64,000 nt of DNA, taken from contig NW_024468275.1 of NCBI RefSeq assembly GCF_002104995.1, positions 1-64,000 on the forward strand, given 5' to 3'. The notes under the pieces were generated by a model. It had not been told where the DNA came from, ran no database searches, and worked only from the letters and a program-made list of their open reading frames with translations. The DNA comes from Linderina pennispora (Eukaryota; Kickxellomycota; Kickxellomycetes; Kickxellales; Kickxellaceae). Of this stretch, positions 32,341 through 42,118 are shown in pieces. The translations under genes were made by a program, and so were the position numbers. Position 1 is the first letter of the stretch; every line of letters starts with the position of its first letter.

Positions 32341-34039
32341 ATGCCAGTGAGCTCACCAATCGCCAATGTCGCGATTCCAGACCAGGACATCACATCGTAC
32401 TTCTTCGAGCAGGCACAGCGCCGGGTAGACCGGCTGGGCACGCAGGGCTGCACAGAGCCTGCAATTGTCACCGACGCACAGACCAAAGCGACGCTGCGCT
32501 TCTCTGATATCAAGTGCCAGGCACAGGCGAATCGCTGGATTTCTCCGGTCGCTTGGGTTCGGCGGACCGGCTCAGGGCAGTAATCTACCTGACGGGCTCA
32601 ACGACGTCGCTGCAGTGCTCGCGCCCAACGACATTGCGTTCAGCGCCATCCACTTTGGCACGCTGATTGCAGGCGGCACATACATGGCCGTCAACCCCCA
32701 GCAGAGTGTGCAGGCCCTGGCACACCAGCTCAAAGACGTTGACGCGCGTGTTGTGTTCACTACAGCCCACCTGCTCCCGGTTCTGCAGCAGGTATGTGAC
32801 GCAGCAGGCCTGGACATTCCCACATCCAACATTGTTCTTATCCAGGGCTGCAGCGACGGATTCACAACGCTGGAAACGGCCATTGATGGAGCTGCTGCCA
32901 TTGAGTCCCACCGAGTCACCAGTCCAGAAGAGCTTAACCGGGTTGCACTAATCGTATACTCGTCGGGAACGACCGGCAAAGCCAAGGGCATCATGCTAAC
33001 GCATCGCAACATCGTATCCATGTACGTCATGGTAGGGCGGATACTCTGCGCGCAGCCACGCACATGGCGACAGCGACTCTGCTGCCAGTGTTCAACCACA
33101 GAGCTAATGTTTTGTCAGCCTTGCCGCTGTACTTCCTGTATGGCCATTGTGTGCTGTGCTACCAACCGCTGACCAGCGGCGACCTGATCGTACAAATGGC
33201 TGGGTTTGAGCTCGACCCGTACCTTGCAGCCATCGACTCATACAAGATCAATCGGCTGAGCCTGACGCCGGCAGTTTTATACGACATCGCAGCAGGGATT
33301 ACAAAGATAGGTAGCATTGCACAGTCAGCAGCAACTGGAAACAGGTACGACATTGGCTCTGTCAAGGATGGTCGGGTGTGGCGGGGCGTCCGCTTCCGCA
33401 TGCGCTGAAGAAGTCGTACTCGCAAGCTCCTCAATGGGTCGCCGATTATCCAGGGCTATGGCATGGCCTGAGTCGACGTCGATAATCGCCGGCAGTTCCT
33501 GGGCCACGCCGTGTGAGGGTGCTGTTGGAGTGCTGTATCCGAACAGCTCAGCCATGGTCATTGGCACTGACGGACAGGAAACTGGTGGGTTTGGTGAAGC
33601 TGTGTGTGAGTGGACCCCATGTGATGCATGGGTACGTCAATACTGCCACGTCACCAGTTGCCAGCGGCTTTTTGCGCACAGGCGACTATGCACGCGTGAG
33701 CACCGATGGCCATGTGTTTTTGCGTGGACGAATTGCCGACATAGTGTATACAGCAGAGGGAGCCGTGGTTCCTACCGATGTGGAGAATGCTCTGGCCGAA
33801 CTGCTCGCTGGTCAGGGATTGCGCTGTCAAGGGCGAGGGCCCGAAGGGTTTCGGCGATGCCCGTCGCCTATATCGTGCCCAGGGAGGCTGCTGCTAGCGA
33901 CAATACGCTGCAGCAGATATCCCAGTGGGCCAAGACGCACACAGGAGTCGCCGTCGAGTGCAGAGCGGTCGAGGCTATCCCGAAAAGCCCTGCAGGAAAG
34001 GTGCTCCGCTATTTGCTGGGCCAGGCAAGTGCGCAGTAA
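32341..34039 (+). pseudogene. Acyl/aryl-CoA synthetase (AMP-binding, 4CL-like), multiply frameshifted
   Basis: Adenylate-forming enzyme. Seen across frames: an N-terminus from the ATG at 32341, the AMP-binding P-loop LIVYSSGTTGKAKG with LTHRNI after it, an LPLYFLYGH segment, a GYGM-like A5 motif, the hinge block GDYARVSTDGHVFLRGR, and the C-terminal catalytic Lys motif PKSPAGKVLR. The order is right and the length is normal (about 560 codons). The reading frame shifts by single bases near 32530, 33040, 33365, 33450 and 33850, and none of these positions has an intron-like sequence. Flanking genes on both sides are intact, so this looks like a decaying gene rather than random sequence error, though the latter is not excluded. 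Confidence 0.8.
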
Positions 34040-34434
34040 AGCACCGCCAAGAGAGCTAGAGTTCGAGAACCAACTTCGCTGTCTTGGCTGTGCCGGTTGT
34101 GTGGCCAGAAATAAGCACTTACTGCTGGCTGGAAGGCAGGGCCAGCAGCAGGGCTGCGTGCCTCCGCATCCTCTCCAGGCGTCTAGCAGCTGCACGTTGC
34201 CTCTTCCCAGCCTCATTGCCCGCCTTTTTGCTAGTATACAGCTTTCACTTTAGGAATTCACCATTTTCGTACTCTCATTTCTGCGTGCATGGCCCGTGTA
34301 GAGACCGCAACCTGTATGCAAGGGACGCCAGACTCGCTGGGCCACTGTGCCGGGCTTGCCAAGCGCTTACTCACTGACAGCCCTGTCAAGCTCCCGCTCG
34401 CCAGTGAGTCCACCACAGCCGCACGGCCAGAAGC

Positions 34435-35520
34435 ATGGTCCAGCGTCCGAGTCTGCCGCAGCTCTGGGCATCAACCGGCGAACCCCCAGTTCAGCACATA
34501 GGCTCCACAGGAGCAGAGACAGAAACCGAGCCGCTGGTTTTCGATCCCGAACCTGAGGTTCTGGAACTGTCGCGGCAAGGCGGACTAGCAGGCATCGTGC
34601 AGCCGGTAGCTGCAACAGTGTTCACAGCCCTGATATTTGTGCTGCCCGTTCTTTTCATTCTGGCCTTTGTATATCTGCCGTTGCTGCGCATCCCGCTCGC
34701 ACTGTATGTAGTATTCTGCTACAACGACCCGGCCATCAGCAATGGGGTAGGGCGCCCAGCATTGTGGGTGCGGCGCTTGGGTATATGGCGGCACATCAGT
34801 GCGTACTTCCCGGTGCGTGTGGTGCTGGAGCAGCGCCTGGATCCGAAGCAGTCGTATCTCCTGGGGATTGCGCCGCATGGCATCCTGGCCTTTGGCGGAC
34901 AGGTCGCAGTGGGGGCGCAGAGCAGCGCCCTGTACCGTGCACTGGAAGGGACCACAGTGCATGTAGCTGCACTCCGTCCAGCATTGACACTGCCAGTATT
35001 CCGCGACTACCTGCTGGCACTGGGAGCGATTGCATCGTCGCGAGCGGCGATCCGCGAGTGTTTGGCGCGGGGAAAGGGACACAGCGTCGGGATCGTTGTG
35101 GGCGGTGCCAAGGAGAGTCTGTATACAAACCCAGGCCACCGCAAAATTGTCATGCGCCATCGCAAGGGATTCGTGCGGGAGGCCATCATGGCTGGCGCTC
35201 CGCTCGTGCCTGTCTACGTGTTTGGCGAGAACGATATCTTCACACAAGTCATGCACCCGCCATTGCGCAGGCTCCAAAAGTGGCTGCAAACAAAAGTCAA
35301 GTTTGCACTGCCAGTATTCTACGGCCGCCTTGGCATGGTGCCGCGCCGCTCTCCGCTGACCGTTGCTATAGGAACGCCAATTGCTGTGCCCAAGATCGAG
35401 GCACCGACTGCAGATGAGATAGACCGTGTTCATGCTGACTTCATCCTTCAAATGGGCCGCCTGTACTCCAGGTTCCAGCCCATATATGATCCGCAGGGCG
35501 GAGACCTTGTAATCATCTAG
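34435..35520 (+). CDS. Diacylglycerol acyltransferase 2 (DGAT2) family protein
   Basis: Intact 361-residue MBOAT-unrelated acyltransferase of the DGAT2/MOGAT family, which makes triacylglycerol at the ER. A tandem hydrophobic hairpin lies at about residues 65-100. The active-site region reads LLGIAPHGILAFGG, where the family has HPHG, so the first His is replaced by Ala while the second is kept. The conserved later blocks are present: VGGAKESLYTNPG, RKGFVREAIMAGAPLVPVYVFGEND and the C-terminal VGTPI-like block (AIGTPIAVPKIEAPT). The RxGFx(K/R)xAxxxGxxLVPVxxFGE pattern is diagnostic. Reduced or altered activity is possible. The ATG at 34435 is the first in frame. Confidence 0.85.
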   Translation: MVQRPSLPQLWASTGEPPVQHIGSTGAETETEPLVFDPEPEVLELSRQGGLAGIVQPVAATVFTALIFVLPVLFILAFVYLPLLRIPLALYVVFCYNDPAISNGVGRPALWVRRLGIWRHISAYFPVRVVLEQRLDPKQSYLLGIAPHGILAFGGQVAVGAQSSALYRALEGTTVHVAALRPALTLPVFRDYLLALGAIASSRAAIRECLARGKGHSVGIVVGGAKESLYTNPGHRKIVMRHRKGFVREAIMAGAPLVPVYVFGENDIFTQVMHPPLRRLQKWLQTKVKFALPVFYGRLGMVPRRSPLTVAIGTPIAVPKIEAPTADEIDRVHADFILQMGRLYSRFQPIYDPQGGDLVII

Positions 35521-35587
35521 TGCTCAGCTAGTTTATCCGTGCTATTTGTAATACTACAGCTCTACTTCTTCGTCCAAGTATTCTATC

Positions 35588-35863
35588 ATGAAGCATCCGC
35601 CTGGATCTCTTTTGTGGAGCAGGACTCGTAGACCAGTACAGGCCCTGCGGCAGTTTAGTCGCAAGCCAAATGACACGCAGCGTGCTGCTGCACATAGCAG
35701 CCGGAAGGAGCAGTTTGCTGTATACCGGATCGATACCAACGGCGTCCAGCATCCGCTGCAGAGAAAGTACAACACGCGGGCGGAAGCAGAGCGCATTGCC
35801 TCCCACTACGATAGTCTTGGGCACAAGAACGGGTATTTTGTCAAGCGTGTCACTGGGGGCTAG
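35588..35863 (+). CDS. Small uncharacterised protein, possibly mitochondrial
   Basis: 91-residue ORF with a basic, Arg/Ser-rich N-terminus and no acidic residue in the first 28 positions, as in a mitochondrial presequence. A compact C-terminal part follows (QFAVYRIDTNGVQHPLQRKY, then YNTRAEAERIASHYDSLGHKNGYFVKRV). I do not recognise the family. It follows the DGAT2-like gene by 67 bp on the same strand and converges on the vezatin-like gene, with 31 bp between the stops. Codon use is like that of the neighbours, which supports it being real. Confidence 0.5.
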   Translation: MKHPPGSLLWSRTRRPVQALRQFSRKPNDTQRAAAHSSRKEQFAVYRIDTNGVQHPLQRKYNTRAEAERIASHYDSLGHKNGYFVKRVTGG

Positions 35864-35894
35864 AATAGCTGGCACATGAGCTGCTGTGGTCGCA

Positions 35895-37325
35895 TCATTT
35901 CCTAGACCTTTCGTCAATGGCAGACCGAAGCTCGTTCAACATGCTGTGGATGTCGTTTCTGCGCTCGCGCGCCTCGATCTCGCCCTCACGTTTCTGGCGT
36001 TGCAGCCGGATACGCTCACTGCGGTCAAGGAGCTGCGGTTTTCTGTTAGAGCTCTGCCCACGCGACTCCTGGATCGCTGGATCGGCCTCGAAGGTTTGCT
36101 CAGGAACATCCAAGTCGTTCAGGTCAAACCCCGAGTACCCTAATACGCGTGCACCACCGGAAATATCGTGTTGGTCAATCACACAGTTTGTGCTTTCTCT
36201 GGAGCTGCTCGACGCCTGTGGCCCCTCACTACCATCGCATGTCAAGACCGTCAGTGCTGCCTGGTATTGGGCATTGAGGGTGTCCAGTTCTGCCTTTAGT
36301 GATGAAAACAGCCGGGCTGTTGCTTCTGGGCTAGGTCGGTTTACCGCACCGCTGTTCAACTCCTGGCACCCGTCATCATCCAGCCCAATGCTTTCACGGC
36401 AGACTATCATTTTCGCCCTAAGAGTATGCAGGGATTCTGACATGGCACTGAGCAGCCGAAGCAGCGGGTGTTGGCTAAGCGTGCGGTCAGACTTGATATC
36501 CATCAGCAATGCCCACTGTGCCGAGGTATGCGCCGAATTTTCGACCTTCCGTATCATGTCTACACCCTTTTCTGATGCAGCTCTGATATGTGCAAACATG
36601 GCCAGTGCCTTTCCCGAAAGTTCACTCCGCAGTGCTGCAGCGGAGTTCATCGTGGGTAAGGACAGTGGCTCGGCAGTGTCAAGCACTCGCTGCAGCCATC
36701 GCCGGCGTAGACCAAAGTGCAGCTCAAACCGGGCCCGTAGTACTTCGAGTGGCAGCCCGCTGTCGCTAAAATCGGTGTGCTGGGTGAACTTTTCTCTGGT
36801 TTGCGATAGTTCAAGCAGGGTATCCTGGTCGGCAACCTGCTCAACAGCTAATGCAACCGCGTCAAACGATTCGCGCAATGCCTCACCAACTGCAGTGCGT
36901 AGGTATACTGCAGTGCGCATGGCTCCACGGCCTGGTCGGGCATCAACACCAGGTATGGAGCTGGGTGATGCCCAGCGAAACCCACGAGCTACAAGCTCAG
37001 TCTCCTGTACCAACCGCAGCGCGCGCTGTATCGCTACGTCTAGCACACGGCTCGATTGACACATGTCCGCAAGACTGTCAATATACTCGGCTCGATGTGC
37101 TGCTGCTATTTGACTGGAGTACTTGTGCCATGATGACCAAACGACTGCAGCAGCTATGAGTGCACTCAGGGCCATCAGAGCTGGCCGTACGCTGCTTCTA
37201 GTCCTGAATAGGACAGCGGCACCAAGCACCAACGGCCCAACCGTATGCTTGGCTATGTCGTTACTACGACTGCTGCGCGGTCTTAGATCGCCCAATTGCT
37301 GGCTAGGCATATCAGTGGCATGCAT
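35895..37325 (-). CDS. Vezatin/Inp2-like myosin-binding protein
   Basis: Intact 476-residue ORF with two hydrophobic segments near the N-terminus (about residues 30-72). The family signature follows: LRLVQETELVARGFRWASPSS at about 125, then a helical region with FELHFGLRRRWLQRVL. This pattern matches the fungal vezatin / peroxisomal myosin-binding domain (Inp2 type), a peroxisome-membrane receptor for myosin V in yeast. The C-terminus has a coiled-coil (ERIRLQRQKREGEIEARERR). A Tc1-derived palindrome begins only 10 bp upstream of the ATG at 37325, so the native promoter and perhaps part of the N-terminus may be displaced. Confidence 0.65.
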   Translation of the reverse strand: MHATDMPSQQLGDLRPRSSRSNDIAKHTVGPLVLGAAVLFRTRSSVRPALMALSALIAAAVVWSSWHKYSSQIAAAHRAEYIDSLADMCQSSRVLDVAIQRALRLVQETELVARGFRWASPSSIPGVDARPGRGAMRTAVYLRTAVGEALRESFDAVALAVEQVADQDTLLELSQTREKFTQHTDFSDSGLPLEVLRARFELHFGLRRRWLQRVLDTAEPLSLPTMNSAAALRSELSGKALAMFAHIRAASEKGVDMIRKVENSAHTSAQWALLMDIKSDRTLSQHPLLRLLSAMSESLHTLRAKMIVCRESIGLDDDGCQELNSGAVNRPSPEATARLFSSLKAELDTLNAQYQAALTVLTCDGSEGPQASSSSRESTNCVIDQHDISGGARVLGYSGFDLNDLDVPEQTFEADPAIQESRGQSSNRKPQLLDRSERIRLQRQKREGEIEARERRNDIHSMLNELRSAIDERSRK

Positions 37326-37335
37326 GTGGCTAGTA

Positions 37336-38117
37336 CACTGAGCGGCAAAATTGAGTCACAAAATTTTTTCTTCAGAAAATGCCTGATTTAGGAAAAATTA
37401 GTAATGCGATACCCTTAATAGTGGGGTATGCATATCACTTGCTTGCAATGATGAGTACTGTTAAAGATTTATGTTTTTAGAATGTTGCACTCCTTTGTAA
37501 TTAGTATCTTTTGAAAAAGCAGTAATTTTTGGTAATGCTCATTTTTGACCTTTACTAATTTCGATAGTTAGTTTTATGCCCACAACATCAAAGGAATAAT
37601 TCCAAATTTTAGCCATCGATACAACAGCATTCTCTCTTCCACATCCATACCTCAGTCCCTTTCTAGCTATGCGTAAAAAACTACAGTCACCACAAAAAAA
37701 CATGTCCAATATCTTCTATCAAAACCCCTATCAAGTCGGCAAATTGCATTGAGCATAGGAGTTCCTCTCTATGTTACGTTGTGCTTGAGCAATGCGTGAT
37801 ACAATGGATTGGGAGACCCCTATGCTCAATGCAATTTGCCGACTTGATAGGGGTTTTGATAGAAGATATTGGACATGTTTTTTTGTGGTGACTGTAGTTT
37901 TTTAGGAATGTCTAGAAAGGGAATAAGATATAGATGAGGAAGAGAGAATGCTGTTGTGTTAATGGCTAAAATTTGGAATTATTCCTTTGATGGTGTGGGC
38001 ATAAAACTAACTATCGAAATTAGTAAAGGTCAAAAATGAGCATTACCAAAAATTACTGCTTTTTCAAAAGATATTAATTACAAAGGAGTGCAACATTCTA
38101 AAAACATAAATCTTAAA
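37336..38117. mobile_element. Fold-back Tc1/mariner derivative (two transposase 5' ends head to head)
   Basis: Begins with the TIR CACTGAGCGGCAAAATTGAG after a TA. Both halves are inverted copies of the end of the Tc1-like element that carries the transposase start (compare 43200-43699), meeting around 37790. The right arm lacks its terminal part because a MITE-B end (38122) abuts it. Confidence 0.8.
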
Positions 38118-38121
38118 CAGT

Positions 38122-38323
38122 GGAGGCCATTCACAAATATGAAAGTATAAAGAAACTTTTTATATTGTATCAGAATAACTAATTAATAAATAATAAATCA
38201 ATTATCAGCTGTTGACAAATATCTTAAAAATCAGTATGTTTACTAATGGCCAAAAAGATTCTAGCAACTAGATTAACAAATAAACAAAAAAGTAAGAAAG
38301 GGCACTTCTCCAAAACCCCCATT
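38122..38323. mobile_element. MITE-B, truncated
   Basis: Left part of a family B element (GGAGGCCATTCACAAATATG ...), broken off at the hairpin core (AAAACCCCCATT) by a MITE-A. Confidence 0.7.
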
Positions 38324-38784
38324 GGAGGTCATTCAGAGATAGTTATCTGCACAACAATTATTTGTGCATATTGAAACTATTGGCAATTTCAGTGAAATAA
38401 TAATTTCACCCAAACAGCCATCGGCATCTTGGAAAAGTTTCAGTGAACATAATTTCCTTGTGGTTGCTTAGCCACATCTATTGAGATATTGACTTTTATT
38501 GCCCAATGATAATTACCCCCAAATATGCAAAGTTTTTCTTTCTGGTTTAAATTATGTTCAGTGAAACTTTTCCAAGATGCCGATGGCGGTTTGGGTGAAA
38601 TGGCAAAAAAAATATTTGTATTTTTATAATCAATTATACACATAAAAACACTCTGGACACAACAATTATAAATATCTGTTCCAAAAATATCTAGTAGCAA
38701 AAAATGGTTCTGAAAACGATTATTTAATTATCTATCTAATAAAATTGTAATTTACTAATATTTACAAGTCCAGGAATGACCCCC
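38324..38784. mobile_element. MITE-A, loop isomer II, no matching TSD
   Basis: Starts GGAGGTCATTCAGAG and ends GGAATGACCCCC. Flanking triplets ATT and AAA do not match, so one flank has been rearranged after insertion. The right end supplies an accidental ATG to the transposon gene that follows. Confidence 0.75.
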
Positions 38785-40574
38785 AAAGTATCTACCCCAA
38801 ATATTGCAATAGCTAGTTCATTGTTAACAGTGATGTTTGCTACTATGGCTGATCACAAAATATATCTACAGAATTATGACATCACAATGGATTGTATAAA
38901 TATCTCATCTAGAAATATTATCTATAAATACCTTTTAGAAAGAGGAGTTGAAAAGAAAGATGTTGTAGATGATTTACACAAGTCTGGCTCTAACTGCATT
39001 AGCTGGTTTACAAAGAAAGGAGATGTTAAAGTTAAGAACAAAATTTACAACAAGTTTATTCAACTTCTTGAGAGTGGTGAAGTTCGTAATCCTCTTAGTT
39101 CAAAACTTTCTGAATTTGTAATGCCAACTTTGCACAACTTTGGAGAAACATTGTATGCTTGCAGAAACTCTGGTTTGACTAGGATAGAACTAACTGTACA
39201 TTCTTCTCAGATGCAAACATTTAAATGGAATAGCAACTTGCTTCTTAACACAGTTCAGTTCATGAATGAATGCAGAACATTTGCAACTTCTTATGAAAAG
39301 CAGTGGATGGCACTTGTTGATAAGGTTAGTAGTTGTTATACAGTTTGTATTTATGTGAGACAACAGCATACTCTAGCATATTGTCATTTGTTTAAGGGGG
39401 TCATTCCTGGACTTGTAAATTTTAGATATTTGCAATTTACTTAGTTAGATATTTGATTAATCGTTTTCAGAACAGTTTTTTGCTACTAATTATTTTTATC
39501 ATGGTTAATATTAATTATTGTGTCCAGAATGTTTCTGTGCTTATAATTGATTTTAAAAATACAAATATTTTTTTTGCCATTTCACCCAAACCGCCATCGG
39601 CATCTTGGAAAAGTTTCAGTGAACATAATTTCCTTGTGGTTGCTTAGCCACATCTATTGAGATATTGACTTTTGTTGCCCAATGATAATTAACCCCAAAT
39701 ATGCAAAGTTTTTCTTTCTGGTTGAAATTATGTTCACTGAAACTTTTCCAAGATGCCGATGGCGGTTTGGGTGAAATTTTTATTTCACTGAAATTGCCAA
39801 TAGTTTCAATATACACAAATAATTGTTGTGCAGATAACTATCTCTGAATGACCTCCTAACTCTATCACATCAAAGAAGCAAGGAATTATTATTAAGCTAA
39901 ATAAGAATGATGATCCAATGGTAGTTGTAGCTAATCTTTCATTCAACAATAGACCTACACTTTATCAAATATATGATTCACTTGAGAGTGGTCTTGAAAT
40001 AGAAAAAGTTCTTAAAAGAGTTGATGAGAATATAACTATTGTTCCAAGTTAGAGAAACTCCTTCTGGTCAACTTATCCTACAACTAAGCAGTATCATACT
40101 TTTGAAGAGATGGGATTAGTTAACTACAAAGGAATGCATATTGGTTGGATAGATAGCAAGCAAGCAAAGAGTAAGATATGTCTATCAGAAATGTCAGAGG
40201 TTGATTATTCTGTAAAAGAGGAAAACATCAATGCATTAACAACAGCAATAGACAATATCACACTTGATGAAACTAGCCATATATTTATCAAAGAGAATAC
40301 AGATCTGAAACCATCATTGTATAGAGTTGCTTACAATGTTCTTCAATTAGATGATGAATTTATAGTTACACATTATGCACTCCATACTTTTAGAGGACAT
40401 TCATACTTCTATGTTGATATTCATATTAAAGGGAGAGATAAACAGCCAACTCTTATTAGGATACCAGCTGACAGTTCTATTGGAAATGCAATTTCTCAAT
40501 AGCTAGGAGGAACAAAGCAACAAATACATCTAAGAGTTGTAAGTGTGGGATATAGAACAATCACAGTTGAATAG
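38785..40574 (+). pseudogene. AT-rich transposon gene 1, Rep-like (tentative), broken by MITE and in-frame TAGs
   Basis: Coding remnant of about 440 codons, 5'-truncated. Recognisable blocks are NKIYNKFIQLLESGEVRNPL and GLTRIELTVHSS, which recall the Y-x-K and R-x-E strand motifs of phage/plasmid Rep initiator proteins; this is a resemblance only. A MITE-A (39396-39856) splits it exactly, with TAA duplicated; removing it restores one frame (..HLF-NSITSKK..). In-frame TAG codons occur at 40050, 40500 and 40572, and readable protein continues after the first two (RNSFWSTYPTTKQ, LGGTKQQIHLRVV). It lies upstream of a DDE transposase on the same strand with matching AT-rich codon use, so both probably belong to one element. 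Function unknown. Confidence 0.55.
39396..39856. mobile_element. MITE-A inserted in transposon gene 1, TSD TAA, loop isomer I
   Basis: Starts GGGGGTCATTCCTGG and ends GAATGACCTCC, flanked by TAA on each side (39393-39395 and 39857-39859). Precise insertion in a coding frame proves the element's ends and its 3-bp duplication. Confidence 0.9.
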
Positions 40575-40582
40575 CAGCCATT

Positions 40583-40822
40583 TTAAAACATAGCATAAGC
40601 AACCATTCTCTCCATATCTCTATGGAAAGTTTGACAAACATCATACACATGTTCAACCCTTACCTCACAATCAGTAGCAATATGTTAGATCCAATTATGC
40701 ACTTGTATTGCTAGGTCATCACTCATATCAAAGTCATGAATAAGTAGCAGAGTAAGCATATCTCTTTCTTCCTCACACATCTCAGCTAAATGTTGCTTGA
40801 AGAAGTTCTGGAATGATCCCAT
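40583..40822 (-). pseudogene. Small minus-strand ORF between the two transposon genes
   Basis: 80 codons starting MGSFQNFFKQHLAEM, with one in-frame TAA after about 45 codons and a coherent continuation. Acidic and helical in pattern. It could be a third gene of the transposon or a chance frame. Confidence 0.3.
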
Positions 40823-40873
40823 TTTCTAAAATTGATAAAAGTTGAAATTTTAATTTATGACTACCTCACACTG

Positions 40874-42103
40874 ATGGACAATCAATTACAAGAATTAAGA
40901 GAGAAGGAGTAGAATGTGCTCTACACAACAAAGTGGGGATTTCTTGATGAAGACTGGTTAGTGCATAAACAGCAGAAGCATTATAGGAGTGAAGCTCATG
41001 AAGTAAAAGAAATAAAGCTTATTAAAGACACACTTATTAAGCAACTTGGAATGATTCCTGTGTTCTTCTTCCTAAATGTTCTATTTGGTGGAAAGCAGTA
41101 TCCATGTCCATACAGAAATGTTGAGAAAGGACTCTTGATTTTGTACCAGTTAGTTGCTGGGCTATCAATCAATGAGATGGAGAGGTTTATTCCTAAGAGC
41201 AGCTACCAAGTGATTCATAATATGTTCTATATCTCAGAGTTAAGTGAGTTGAACAAGAAGCTTTCACACTACTTGCACACAATGTTCTCCACTCCAGAAC
41301 TAAGAGTGATCTCAGCAAAGATCCAGAATCCACAAGGGTTTAAGCATATTACTCTTATGCTAGATGGCCATGACTCACGAGCACTACATAATGGTGCTTA
41401 CAAACCAAATCTTTATTCCTTCAAGTTGAAGAAGTCAGGATATAGAACACAAGTTTGCATTGATTTGAATGGAATGGTTATCCTTGTTTCACCAACTGAG
41501 GAATGTAAAGACCACCCAGACTCTAAGATGATTAAGAATATGGCACTATTGAAATACATCTCTCCAGTAGATTGCGTTGTTTTAGATGGTGGTTATCCTC
41601 AAAGTATTCTGGAGGAGTTAACAGAAGCAGAAGAGAATGAGAATTTTGGAATGCATAACTTTTGCTTACCAGTTAGAAAGCCAAGAGGAACCAACTTAAG
41701 TGAAGCAGAGTTAGAATATAATAGCAAACTTGGGTCATTTAGATCAATGGTTGAGAGCACATTTGGAGAACTAGGTAACACATTCAAGAGACTTTCAAAT
41801 AGAGTAGTTGTGAGATTTAGAAATACAACTGTATACAATGTGCAGTTAAAACTCTGTTGCTTACTCTATGATATGATGAAGATCTTAGCAGCTAGTAAAG
41901 TTCCTGTTGAACATCACCACACACTTTGGGTTCTATCTAACTTTGATTACCCAAGCAACAACCAGGAGAGATCAACTCATGCTGAAGTAGGAACTACTTT
42001 ACCACAAAAAGTAGAACTAGAAGCTTCAATGAGAGAACTACAAGATAGACTGATTCAAGCTAAAATTGATGAGTCAATGAACTTCTATGTTGACATGTCA
42101 TAA
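40874..42103 (+). pseudogene. DDE_Tnp_4 (PIF/Harbinger-like) transposase with one in-frame TAG
   Basis: About 410 codons. The catalytic triad context is visible: LMLDGHDSRAL (first Asp), CVVLDGGYPQSI (second Asp) and FRSMVESTFGELGNTFKRLS (Glu, with the FGxLxxxFxxL helix typical of HARBI1-like enzymes). Upstream helices (GLLILYQLVAGLSINEME) fit the N-terminal DNA-binding part. The likely ATG at 40874 is followed after 12 codons by TAG (40910-40912), with a clear reading frame beyond it. AT-rich codon use differs from the GC-rich host genes. It may encode the enzyme that moves the MITE-A/B families, whose 3-bp target duplications fit PIF/Harbinger; this link is inferred. Confidence 0.75.
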
Positions 42104-42118
42104 ACAACTTTTAAAATA

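Noticed and set aside
39453-39647. Short ORFs repeated in every MITE-A (CCVQNVFMCIIDFKN...)
   Set aside because: They lie in the palindromic arm, differ in start and stop between copies and are not conserved as protein.
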